A stretch of 26,200 bases of DNA from Flavobacterium sp. (lineage in GTDB: Bacteria > Bacteroidota > Bacteroidia > Flavobacteriales > Flavobacteriaceae). A program made the position numbers and the translations under genes. Location of the stretch: assembly GCA_017984035.1 (NCBI GenBank), contig JAGOAF010000018.1, forward strand, positions 1 to 26,200. The letters are read 5' to 3'. The notes under the pieces were generated by a model, which saw only the letters and a program-made list of their open reading frames with translations, was not told the origin of the DNA and did no database searches. This document shows positions 17,549 to 25,278 of this stretch, one piece after another; within the stretch, counting starts at the first letter, position 1, and every line of letters begins with the position of its first letter.

Positions 17549-20281
17549 TTATCTGTTTATAGTGCTTCGTTTATCCCATTTGATATCGCTCAAAACTCCC
17601 GATTTAATTCCGATGAAGAATCCCCAATTGGAATAAGTTCCGAAAGGAGACCAGTTAAAGTCCATTCTCCAACTTAATAAATCACGCTCAAAACGAATTT
17701 GAGTATAGGTTACCCCTTTTTGAACAAAATCATAACCAGTTGAAATTCCAGTTTTCCATTTAGGGGTTAAATCTGCATTGATAGAAATCATTAATGAATT
17801 ACCAATGATTTTCTTTTCTCGATTGTTATTGCCATAGGTTAACGAATAGGCAAAGGTCATGTCCCATGGTAATTTGGAATGAAAAAATTCTGTAACTACA
17901 TCTTCTCCCGAATTGTTATTTTCATCAAACAAACTTTTCTGATCATTGCCTAAGTTGGGTCTTCCAAACAAATCATCTTCACGTCCACCATTTCGTTGCG
18001 TTTGAGTATCTTCTTTTTTCTTTCCACCTTCACTTGAAATTGAATAATTCAAGGTCATGTTTGCACTTGTCATGCGGAATAAACCGCCGCCATTATCAAT
18101 ATTAAACACATTGATTCGTTGTCCTGAATTATCAATTGCATAGGGGTCTAATGTTGCGCCAAAATTGACATTCATTTTATTGTCAAAAAACTGGGTGCCA
18201 CCACTAACACGTACCGGTGACCATGCTAGTGTCTTTTTTCCATCAGCATTAATATCATAACTAGTAGATAAATTCAAGTTGTTTAACAATATCACTTTTT
18301 TAGCCTCAGTTTGTGTACTATCGCTTTGAGTAACTTTAGCTTCAAGGGTATTGCTTAAATCAAATCCTATTGTATTAGAATTGGAACTATTTGGAGTGCC
18401 AAAAATTCCTCCTTCAAATCGGGAGTATTCTTTTAACATCGTTCCGCTTCCATCCGCTGCATAGGTATCGTAATATTTTTCAAAGCTCGGTGCATATCCA
18501 TAGGAAATAGAAGGACGCATTACATGTCGAATGGCTTGAATTTTTTTATTGGCACCTCGATTAAATGTTCCATATATTGTTGTTCCAAGACTTGTGGAAA
18601 AAGAATAGGTTCTAAAAGCATCAAAACCTTTTACATCGGTATCAACTACTTTTCCTTGGGTGGCATCATAACTTTTACTGATTGTTTTTGTATACCAAAC
18701 TTCCTTGTAATTCATAGAAGAGGAAGCACTAAAATATTTAAACAATTTAAAATTGGTGCTTAAAGGGATCGAATGTTGCAATCCAACTTTTGCATTTTCA
18801 AACATTTGAGGTTTAAAAAATAAAGAATCAGTAGTAGTGATACTGTTTTTGGCGCTCAAATCATATTGCAAGTTAATGTTTTTAAGAAATCCTTTTTTTA
18901 CCCCATCTTTTTTCACAAATGGATACATACGGTCAATACTGTATTGCAGAGTTGGCAGAGTCATGTCAATTTGTTCTGTTTGGGTATTTTGTGTATGTGT
19001 TGCGGTTACAGATAATCTAGATTGAGGTCCAGAACCTATAAAATTTCTAGAATACGACACTGAAGAATTCATTGTGTTGTTTAAATTGGAGCCAATGTTA
19101 ACTTGATTGATTGATTGTTTGAAGTATTTACTACTCCCTAAATTTACCGAAGCTGAAAAACTCGCATTTGGATTGGCCTTCGTGTCTCGAGAATGAGACC
19201 ATTGTATGTTGTAAATGTTTTGTTTGGAGTAATCTGGATAGCCTCTTTCACTTGAAATTAAATTTTCAAATCGTACATTCACATTACCACGATAATTATA
19301 TCGTTTAGCATAATTGGACTCAAAACGCATACCATAACTACCATTGGTATAATAGTCTCCTAAAAGAGTTAAATCATATTGATCGCTTAATGCAAAGTAA
19401 TAACCTCCGTTTTGAAGCGAAAAACCTCTAGTATTGGAATCGTTATAACTTGGCAAAAGGATCCCAGATATACTGGTTTCTTTTGACATTGGAAAAAAAG
19501 CAAAAGGCAAAGCGATTGGGGTAGGAACATTTGCAATGACCATATTGGTAACACCGGTTACCACTTTTTTTCCTGGAACAAATTTTACCTTATTCGTTTG
19601 GAAATAATACTCAGGATTATCTACATCTTTAGAAGTTGTAAATCGGGCACCTTTCAAGAAATAAACCGAATCATTTTCTTTTTTAGTAATGGCTGCTTTT
19701 ATTTTGAACTCTCCTTGGTCGGAACGGGAATTCCAAATTATTGCTTTTTTTGTTTTGAAATTGAATCGAATTGAATCCGGTTCAACTACATTAGCTCCTT
19801 GTTTGAAATTTGGGAATTGAGTGTACTTACCGGTGGAATCTTTAATTCTTCCAGCATAAACTTCGTCTTTTTCATAATCTAAAAGAATTATACCAGATTT
19901 TAATTCGACATCTTGATAATATAATTCTGCATTATCATACAGAAGGATTTGCTTTTTCTTTTGATCAATAGTAGTGTACTCTTTTGCTTTGTATTTTACC
20001 TTTCCGTCTAAAAACCCTTTTTTAGTTGTACCATTTACTTTTTTAAGAGTGTCTTGTGTGGTATTGGTAATTGGTACTGGGGATTTCTCAAGGTTCTTTT
20101 GGGTGGGAGGTAAAGTTTTTTGAGGAGGTATTGGGTTCGTTTTTTTAATGATATCCTGGGCATATAGTTGGCCCAGTCCAATTGTTAGGAAAAAGCATAG
20201 AAAAACGATATGAAATAAGTTTGTACGCAAAGGTTTAAATGCTATTTTTGTAAAAATATGGTTTGTTTTTTGATGTGCCAA
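17549..20281 (-). CDS. lptD: LPS-assembly outer-membrane protein LptD
   Basis: LptD, with LptE, inserts lipopolysaccharide into the outer leaflet of the outer membrane. This 910-residue protein has a basic start and hydrophobic segment (about 20-40) ending in LYAQ, a proline-rich linker (about 48-75), an OstA/LptA-like beta-jellyroll region (about 90-260), then a long barrel region rich in Tyr, Ser and Asn with many alternating strands, ending in a short basic tail. A charged low-complexity insert lies near residues 745-790. The mature protein has no cysteine, unlike Escherichia coli LptD. The start codon is TTG, and the stop upstream in frame excludes an ATG; a later TTG, giving MRTNLFHIVF, is a possible alternative. 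It precedes ridA by ten bases. Confidence 0.92.
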   Translation of the reverse strand: MAHQKTNHIFTKIAFKPLRTNLFHIVFLCFFLTIGLGQLYAQDIIKKTNPIPPQKTLPPTQKNLEKSPVPITNTTQDTLKKVNGTTKKGFLDGKVKYKAKEYTTIDQKKKQILLYDNAELYYQDVELKSGIILLDYEKDEVYAGRIKDSTGKYTQFPNFKQGANVVEPDSIRFNFKTKKAIIWNSRSDQGEFKIKAAITKKENDSVYFLKGARFTTSKDVDNPEYYFQTNKVKFVPGKKVVTGVTNMVIANVPTPIALPFAFFPMSKETSISGILLPSYNDSNTRGFSLQNGGYYFALSDQYDLTLLGDYYTNGSYGMRFESNYAKRYNYRGNVNVRFENLISSERGYPDYSKQNIYNIQWSHSRDTKANPNASFSASVNLGSSKYFKQSINQVNIGSNLNNTMNSSVSYSRNFIGSGPQSRLSVTATHTQNTQTEQIDMTLPTLQYSIDRMYPFVKKDGVKKGFLKNINLQYDLSAKNSITTTDSLFFKPQMFENAKVGLQHSIPLSTNFKLFKYFSASSSMNYKEVWYTKTISKSYDATQGKVVDTDVKGFDAFRTYSFSTSLGTTIYGTFNRGANKKIQAIRHVMRPSISYGYAPSFEKYYDTYAADGSGTMLKEYSRFEGGIFGTPNSSNSNTIGFDLSNTLEAKVTQSDSTQTEAKKVILLNNLNLSTSYDINADGKKTLAWSPVRVSGGTQFFDNKMNVNFGATLDPYAIDNSGQRINVFNIDNGGGLFRMTSANMTLNYSISSEGGKKKEDTQTQRNGGREDDLFGRPNLGNDQKSLFDENNNSGEDVVTEFFHSKLPWDMTFAYSLTYGNNNREKKIIGNSLMISINADLTPKWKTGISTGYDFVQKGVTYTQIRFERDLLSWRMDFNWSPFGTYSNWGFFIGIKSGVLSDIKWDKRSTINR

Positions 20282-20300
20282 ACTTACATATTATTTTCGG

Positions 20301-20308
20301 CAAAAATA
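20301..20308 (-). promoter_or_regulatory. Possible -7 element of lptD
   Basis: TATTTTTG on the - strand matches TAnnTTTG and would start transcription near 20294, a short distance before the TTG at 20281. A second match, TAAGTTTG at 20279-20286, overlaps that start codon and would only suit the later TTG start. On the + strand TAGATTTA at 20334-20341 is a weak match for the divergent amidase gene. Confidence 0.35.
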
Positions 20309-20363
20309 GTCAAATAAATATTTTAAAACCATCTAGATTTAATTAAAATTAACATTCAGATAT

Positions 20364-21536
20364 ATGTCTTTTAATACAAAAACAATAGGTATTTATTCTT
20401 TTTTCTTATTGCTGATTTCAGGGCCAATGATGGCTCAAAATGCTAAATTTAAAGTTACTTTAGATGCTGGACATGGGGCGCATGATTATGGTGCTGTGTA
20501 TAGTGGTCGAATTGAAAAAAACATTGCATTAGCAGTAGTTTTGAAAGTTGGTAAAATTTTAGAGCGTACCAAAAAAATAGATATTGTATATACAAGAGAT
20601 ACCGATGTTTTTATCGATTTAATTGAACGTGCCAATATTGCCAATCGTGCAAAGTCCGATATTTTTGTTTCTATACATTGTAATGCTAACAAAAATACCG
20701 CTGCTGATGGAACTGAGACTTACGTAATGGGTTTGAATAAATTAGCTTCTAATTTAGAGGTAGCCAAAAAGGAAAACTCTGTAATTACAAAAGAAAAAGA
20801 TTACAAACAAAAATACGATGGTTTTGATCCCAATTCGCCAGAATCTCTTTTAGGATTGACTTTGATGCAAGAAGAATTTCTAGATAATAGTATTTTTTTA
20901 GCAAGTAAAGTGGAAGAACAATTTGGGAAATTAGGTAAAAAATTACGACATGGAGGAGTAAAACAAGCACCATTTATGGTATTGCATAAAGCTTATATGC
21001 CTAGGGTATTAATTGAAATGGGATTTGTCTCAAACCCTGTAGAGGGAGATTTGTTGAATTCAGAAGAAGGTCAGGATGAATTAGCGGATGCTATCGCCAA
21101 TGCAATAATAAGTTATAGAAATGAGTTTTTTGGTGATGGTGTAATCCCTATTAAAGAATTAAAACCATCAAAAAGAATGGTGCCCAGAATTGTTAAAGAT
21201 ACAGTAACAGAAGTAAAAGAAAAAGCAACTATTGATACCAAAGAGATCAAAAAAGCTTCGCCAACTAAAGATAGCCAACCTTCATTAATTTACAAAGTTC
21301 AAATAGGCGTTAGTCCGAAAGAAGTTGCTTTGGAAGCTAAAAATTTCAAAGGTTTAGCACCTATAAGTAAAGTAGATTTAAAAAAATCTTATATCTATAT
21401 GTATGGTGAAACCAATGACTATGATGCTGCCCAATTATTATTAAAAGAAGCTAAAGCTAAAGGTTATAGTTCAGCATTCTTGGTTGCATTTAATAACGGG
21501 AATAAAATTAGTATTCAAGAAGCTTTGAAATTATAG
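20364..21536 (+). CDS. N-acetylmuramoyl-L-alanine amidase (AmiC-like, Amidase_3)
   Basis: This exported zinc amidase cuts the bond between MurNAc and L-alanine in peptidoglycan and probably acts in daughter-cell separation. A signal peptide covers residues 1 to about 24 (SFFLLLISGPMMAQ). The catalytic domain, about 29-253, has zinc and catalytic residues in the usual order: His37 in DAGHG, Glu51 in RIEKNIAL, His105 in SIHCNA and Glu218 in LIEMGFVSN. A charged linker (about 262-305) leads to a C-terminal domain (about 308-390) with YKVQIGVS, alternating Tyr residues and AKAKGYSSAFLVAF, which looks like a diverged SPOR domain that could bind denuded glycan at the septum. It is divergent from lptD and starts the last rightward run. 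Confidence 0.93.
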   Translation: MSFNTKTIGIYSFFLLLISGPMMAQNAKFKVTLDAGHGAHDYGAVYSGRIEKNIALAVVLKVGKILERTKKIDIVYTRDTDVFIDLIERANIANRAKSDIFVSIHCNANKNTAADGTETYVMGLNKLASNLEVAKKENSVITKEKDYKQKYDGFDPNSPESLLGLTLMQEEFLDNSIFLASKVEEQFGKLGKKLRHGGVKQAPFMVLHKAYMPRVLIEMGFVSNPVEGDLLNSEEGQDELADAIANAIISYRNEFFGDGVIPIKELKPSKRMVPRIVKDTVTEVKEKATIDTKEIKKASPTKDSQPSLIYKVQIGVSPKEVALEAKNFKGLAPISKVDLKKSYIYMYGETNDYDAAQLLLKEAKAKGYSSAFLVAFNNGNKISIQEALKL

Positions 21537-21556
21537 GCAAGTCAATTAATTAGTGT

Positions 21557-21564
21557 TAATTTTG
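21557..21564 (+). promoter_or_regulatory. Possible internal promoter before the MCE gene
   Basis: TAATTTTG matches TAnnTTTG and lies 17 bases before the TTG start of the MCE gene, in the 44-base gap after the amidase. No -33 TTTG is found at normal spacing, so it may be chance in AT-rich DNA. Confidence 0.25.
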
Positions 21565-21580
21565 TAAAAAAAATAATATT

Positions 21581-22582
21581 TTGAAACTATCAAGAGAAAT
21601 CAAAACAGCCGTTCTAGTCATTGCTTCTGTAGTATTGTTTATTTGGGGATATAGCTTTTTAAAAGGCAAATCGCTTTTTGACAATTATAAAACTTTTTAT
21701 GTAACCTATACTAATGTCGAAGGACTTGTTAAATCTGCTCCAGTAACCTTAAACGGCTTAGCAATTGGAAAAGTAAATGACATTACAATTAATGAGTCAA
21801 ATGGATCAATTGTGGTTGAACTCCAAATTACTTCTGATTTTCCAATTTCAAGTACAAGTGCTGCAGTTTTATACGAACCGGGTTTCATTGGTGGTAAACA
21901 GATTGCTATAGAACCTGATTTCAGCAACAAAACATTAGCTGAAAATGGACAAGAATTAAAGGGTGATCTTAAATTAAGTTTAACGGCATCTATTCAAGAA
22001 AAATTAGTACCATTACAAGCCAAATTTGAAACGGTTTTAGTTGAAGTTGAACTATTATTAAAAGGGGTCAATAGTGTTTTGGATAAAAAATCCCAAGATA
22101 ATCTTAAAATTACTTTATCCGAATTAAGCAAGACTATGGTTGAAATTCATGCTGCTTCGGCTAGTGTAAATTCAATTATAACCGATAATAAATCGGATTT
22201 AAAAGGAGTAATTACTAACTTCAAAAAAGTTTCGACCGATTTTTCTAAGATTTCAGATTCTTTGAACAAAGCGAATTTGGGCAAAACCGTAAAAAGTTTC
22301 AATACTTCATTGGCTAAAATCGATGCCATTTTGTTGGATTTAGATTCGGGTAAAGGTTCTGCAGGGAAATTGTTGAAAGATGAAGCTCTATATTCTAATT
22401 TGAAATCTACAACTAAAGAAATGGAGCTGTTATTACGTGACGTACGCTTGTTTCCTACACGTTATATCAACGTGTCTGTTTTTGGCAAAAAAAATAAACC
22501 CTATGTGGTTCCAGTTCAAGATTCAATTGATTTAGGTCCTACAAAAGGTATTAATTCTAAAGAAAAAAAAATAGTATTATGA
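21581..22582 (+). CDS. MCE/MlaD family lipid-binding protein
   Basis: MlaD-like proteins are anchored in the inner membrane and bind lipid as part of transport between the membranes. This 333-residue protein has a short basic start, one transmembrane helix (about 9-26, AVLVIASVVLFIWGYSFL), the MCE domain (about 36-115) with VEGLVKSAPVTLNGLAIGKV and EPGFIGGKQIAIEP, and a long helical region (about 130-290), then DSGKGSAGKLLKD and a conserved RLFPTRYINVSVFGKK segment. The start is TTG, since the helix begins only a few residues later and no ATG is near. Its stop overlaps the next start by four bases (ATGA). No MlaE permease or MlaF ATPase is adjacent, so it is an orphan here. Confidence 0.92.
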   Translation: MKLSREIKTAVLVIASVVLFIWGYSFLKGKSLFDNYKTFYVTYTNVEGLVKSAPVTLNGLAIGKVNDITINESNGSIVVELQITSDFPISSTSAAVLYEPGFIGGKQIAIEPDFSNKTLAENGQELKGDLKLSLTASIQEKLVPLQAKFETVLVEVELLLKGVNSVLDKKSQDNLKITLSELSKTMVEIHAASASVNSIITDNKSDLKGVITNFKKVSTDFSKISDSLNKANLGKTVKSFNTSLAKIDAILLDLDSGKGSAGKLLKDEALYSNLKSTTKEMELLLRDVRLFPTRYINVSVFGKKNKPYVVPVQDSIDLGPTKGINSKEKKIVL

Positions 22583-23907
22583 GCTATTTAGACAATATAT
22601 TGTTTGCATTATTACTCGGTTTGGGTTTTGGTTATTTTTATTTGAATTTAAAAAAGCTGATTCGAAATATCAATTTAGGAATTGCTGTTGATCGAACTGA
22701 TAATCCGAGAGCAAGATGGACTAACATGGCTATGATTGCCTTAGGTCAATCCAAAATGGTAAAACGACCTATTGCTGGGATACTACATATTATTGTATAT
22801 GTAGGTTTTGTTATTATTAATATTGAGTTGCTAGAGATTATCATTGATGGATTGTTTGGAACGCATCGTGTTTTTGCATTCTTAGGAAATGTTTATAATG
22901 TATTAATAGGATCATTCGAAATTTTAGCAGCTTTGGTACTGATAGCTGTTTTTGTTTTTTGGATACGAAGAAATGCCATTCAATTACAGCGATTTCGTAG
23001 TCCAGAACTCAACGGAGCACCTAAAAAAGATGCCAATTATATTTTGTATTTTGAAGTAGTTTTAATGACATTATTTTTATTGATGAACGCTTCTGATTTG
23101 CATTTGCAAAATGTTCCGGGTGGTTATTCTCATTTTATTAAAGCGGGTTCATTTCCAATAAGCCAGTTTATAGAACCACTTTTCAATGGGATGTCCAATG
23201 AACTGGTGATGCTTTTGTCAGAATTGTTTTGGTGGCTTCATATTATTGGTATTTTGGTGTTTATGAATTATTTATATTATTCAAAACATTTGCATATCCT
23301 ATTGGCTTTTCCCAATACGTATTTTGCTAATTTAAATCCAGAAGGTCAATTTGATAATTTGGCATCAGTAACTAATGAAGTTAAACTTATGATGGATCCT
23401 AATGCCGATCCATTTGCTGCAGCACCTGAAACAGCTGCTAGTCCGGCTAAATTTGGCGCTAGTGATGTTCAAGATTTGAATTGGGTTCAATTGCTGAATG
23501 CCTATACCTGTACTGAATGTGGTCGATGTACTTCATCTTGCCCAGCCAACCAAACTGGGAAAAAATTATCTCCTCGTAAAATTATGATGGATACCAGAGA
23601 TCGTTTGGAGGAAGTGGGTAAAAATATCGATACTAATAAAGGTATTTTTATTCCAGATAACAAAACATTGTTGAACGATTATATTACTACAGAAGAACTT
23701 TGGGCATGTACATCTTGCAATGCTTGCGTTGAAGAATGCCCGGTTAATATAAGTCCGTTATCTATTATTATGGATATGCGTCGCTACCTTGTGATGGAGC
23801 AAAGTGCTGCACCAATGGCATTGAATACCATGATGACTAACATCGAAAATAACGGTGCTCCATGGCAATATAATCAACAAGACCGTTTGAATTGGAAGAA
23901 TGAATAA
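22579..23907 (+). CDS. Membrane heme/4Fe-4S oxidoreductase subunit (NarI/HdrE-HdrC-like)
   Basis: This 442-residue protein looks like a quinone-linked electron-transfer subunit. The N-terminal half (about 1-245) has several transmembrane helices resembling the NarI/HdrE cytochrome b fold; His70 (GILHIIVYVGF), His221 (WWLHIIGILVF) and His237/His239 are possible heme ligands. The C-terminal half carries two classic 4Fe-4S clusters: Cys311, 314, 317, 321 in CTECGRCTSSCP, and Cys377, 380, 383, 387 in CTSCNACVEECP. It overlaps the MCE gene by four bases and is followed 51 bases later by a CCG-domain protein that probably completes the enzyme. The electron donor is unknown; electron-transfer flavoprotein or a dehydrogenase is possible from known HdrDE-like systems. 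An inverted repeat at 23915-23933 lies in the gap after it. Confidence 0.88.
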   Translation: MSYLDNILFALLLGLGFGYFYLNLKKLIRNINLGIAVDRTDNPRARWTNMAMIALGQSKMVKRPIAGILHIIVYVGFVIINIELLEIIIDGLFGTHRVFAFLGNVYNVLIGSFEILAALVLIAVFVFWIRRNAIQLQRFRSPELNGAPKKDANYILYFEVVLMTLFLLMNASDLHLQNVPGGYSHFIKAGSFPISQFIEPLFNGMSNELVMLLSELFWWLHIIGILVFMNYLYYSKHLHILLAFPNTYFANLNPEGQFDNLASVTNEVKLMMDPNADPFAAAPETAASPAKFGASDVQDLNWVQLLNAYTCTECGRCTSSCPANQTGKKLSPRKIMMDTRDRLEEVGKNIDTNKGIFIPDNKTLLNDYITTEELWACTSCNACVEECPVNISPLSIIMDMRRYLVMEQSAAPMALNTMMTNIENNGAPWQYNQQDRLNWKNE

Positions 23908-23914
23908 CTAGTGA

Positions 23915-23933
23915 TTTCTATTTTAAATAGAAA
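23915..23933 (+). repeat. Small inverted repeat between the two iron-sulfur protein genes
   Basis: TTTCTAT and ATAGAAA flank a TTTAA spacer, giving a 7-bp A-U-rich hairpin just after the stop codon of the membrane subunit. No T tract follows. It might tune the relative expression of the two genes, or be chance in AT-rich DNA. Confidence 0.3.
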
Positions 23934-23958
23934 AACTTAATTATAAAATAAATAAACC

Positions 23959-24750
23959 ATGTCAGAAAATTTAGTGGTACCTACCATGGCCGAAATGCTT
24001 GCACAAGGAAAGCAACCTGAAGTATTATTTTGGGTAGGTTGTGCGGGTAGTTTTGATGATAGAGCAAAAAAAATAACAAAAGCTTTTGTGCGTATTTTAA
24101 ATCGGGCCAATGTATCTTTTGCAGTTTTAGGTGCGGAAGAAAGTTGTACCGGTGACCCAGCCAAAAGAGCAGGAAATGAATTTTTGTTTCAAATGCAAGC
24201 CATGATGAATATTGAGGTTTTAAATGCCTATGAAGCTAAGAAAATTGTTACAGCTTGTCCACATTGTTTTAATACCTTAAAAAATGAATATCCAGAATTA
24301 GGGGGGCAATATGAAGTGGTTCACCATACTGAATTTTTAAAATCATTATTGGATGATGGACGTTTGACTATCGAAGGAGGACAATTTAAAGGTAAAAAAA
24401 TTACATTTCATGATCCGTGTTATTTGGGTCGTGCTAATAAGATTTATGAAGCGCCTAGAGATTTAATTCAGAAGTTAGACGTGGAATTAGTTGAAATGAA
24501 GCGTTCTAAAGCGAATGGTTTGTGTTGTGGCGCTGGTGGTGCTCAAATGTTTAAGGATGCAGAAGCCGGGTCTAAAGAGATCAATATTGAAAGAACAGAA
24601 GATGCTCTTGAAACTCAACCAGATATTATTGCAGCTGGTTGTCCTTTTTGTAATACCATGTTGACAGACGGTATTAAGAATAAAGAGAAGGAAAGCGAAG
24701 TAAAAGTGCTAGACATAGCGGAACTTATTGCTAATGCACAGGATTTATAA
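23959..24750 (+). CDS. CCG-domain Fe-S oxidoreductase (HdrB/GlcF/LutA-like)
   Basis: This soluble 263-residue protein has two cysteine-rich CCG-type domains, as in the catalytic HdrB/HdrD subunits of heterodisulfide reductases and in GlcF and LutA. The first domain has Cys28 (WVGCAG), Cys63 (ESCTG, a degenerate CCG) and Cys100/Cys103 (CPHC). The second has Cys154 (HDPCYLGR), Cys189-Cys190 (LCCGAGG) and Cys228/Cys231 (CPFC). The second is complete and may hold a non-cubane 4Fe-4S cluster; the first lacks one cysteine of CCG. With the membrane protein before it, it forms a split version of HdrDE-like enzymes. The physiological substrate is not known. Confidence 0.88.
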   Translation: MSENLVVPTMAEMLAQGKQPEVLFWVGCAGSFDDRAKKITKAFVRILNRANVSFAVLGAEESCTGDPAKRAGNEFLFQMQAMMNIEVLNAYEAKKIVTACPHCFNTLKNEYPELGGQYEVVHHTEFLKSLLDDGRLTIEGGQFKGKKITFHDPCYLGRANKIYEAPRDLIQKLDVELVEMKRSKANGLCCGAGGAQMFKDAEAGSKEINIERTEDALETQPDIIAAGCPFCNTMLTDGIKNKEKESEVKVLDIAELIANAQDL

Positions 24751-24785
24751 AAATAATAATACAATTAATATAATACAATAATAGC

Positions 24786-25268
24786 ATGTACGTTCCATTT
24801 GAAAGTTTACCCGAGGAGTCTAGAATTTGGATTTACCAATCCAATAGAAAATTTTCGGATGAAGAAATGACCGAAATTGAAACAGCTTTACAAGCGTTTC
24901 TTAAGGATTGGGCGGCCCATGGAACTAGTTTAGAATCATCGTACCAATTAAAATACAATCGTTTTATTGTTTTGGCCGTAAACCAAGAAGTTCAAAATGC
25001 AACAGGTTGTTCTATTGATGCTTCTGTAGAGTTTATTCAAAGCTTGGAGAAAAAATACAACGTTGATTTATTAGACAAAATGAATGTGACTTTCAAGTTA
25101 GGGGAACATATTGCACACAAGCCATTGATTGATTTTAAGAAAATGGTGAAAGATAAAGCAGTAACTGAAAATACTATTGTTTTTAATAATTTAATTAATA
25201 CTATCGAAGAGTTCAACGAATCATGGGAAGTTCCAGCATTAGATAGTTGGCACAGTCGTTTCTTCTAA
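24786..25268 (+). CDS. Conserved 160-residue protein of unknown function
   Basis: I recognise this as a small protein common in Flavobacteriaceae that, as I recall, often carries the name ABC transporter ATPase. The sequence does not support that name: there is no Walker A (GxxxxGKS/T), no LSGGQ signature and no Walker B. It is soluble, with no signal peptide or membrane helix. Visible features are an acidic helical N-terminal third, a central stretch with NRFIVLAVNQEVQNATGCSID, and an aromatic C-terminal end WHSRFF. It lies 35 bases after the Fe-S protein and ten bases before the glycosidase gene. Its role is unknown. Confidence 0.8.
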   Translation: MYVPFESLPEESRIWIYQSNRKFSDEEMTEIETALQAFLKDWAAHGTSLESSYQLKYNRFIVLAVNQEVQNATGCSIDASVEFIQSLEKKYNVDLLDKMNVTFKLGEHIAHKPLIDFKKMVKDKAVTENTIVFNNLINTIEEFNESWEVPALDSWHSRFF

Positions 25269-25278
25269 AACTTAATTG

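Noticed and set aside
18524..19025. Two + strand open frames of 60-80 codons antisense to lptD, one with cysteine-rich or hydrophobic content
   Set aside because: The composition is what reverse-strand reading of Tyr/Ser/Asn-rich barrel sequence gives; no start context or homology supports them.
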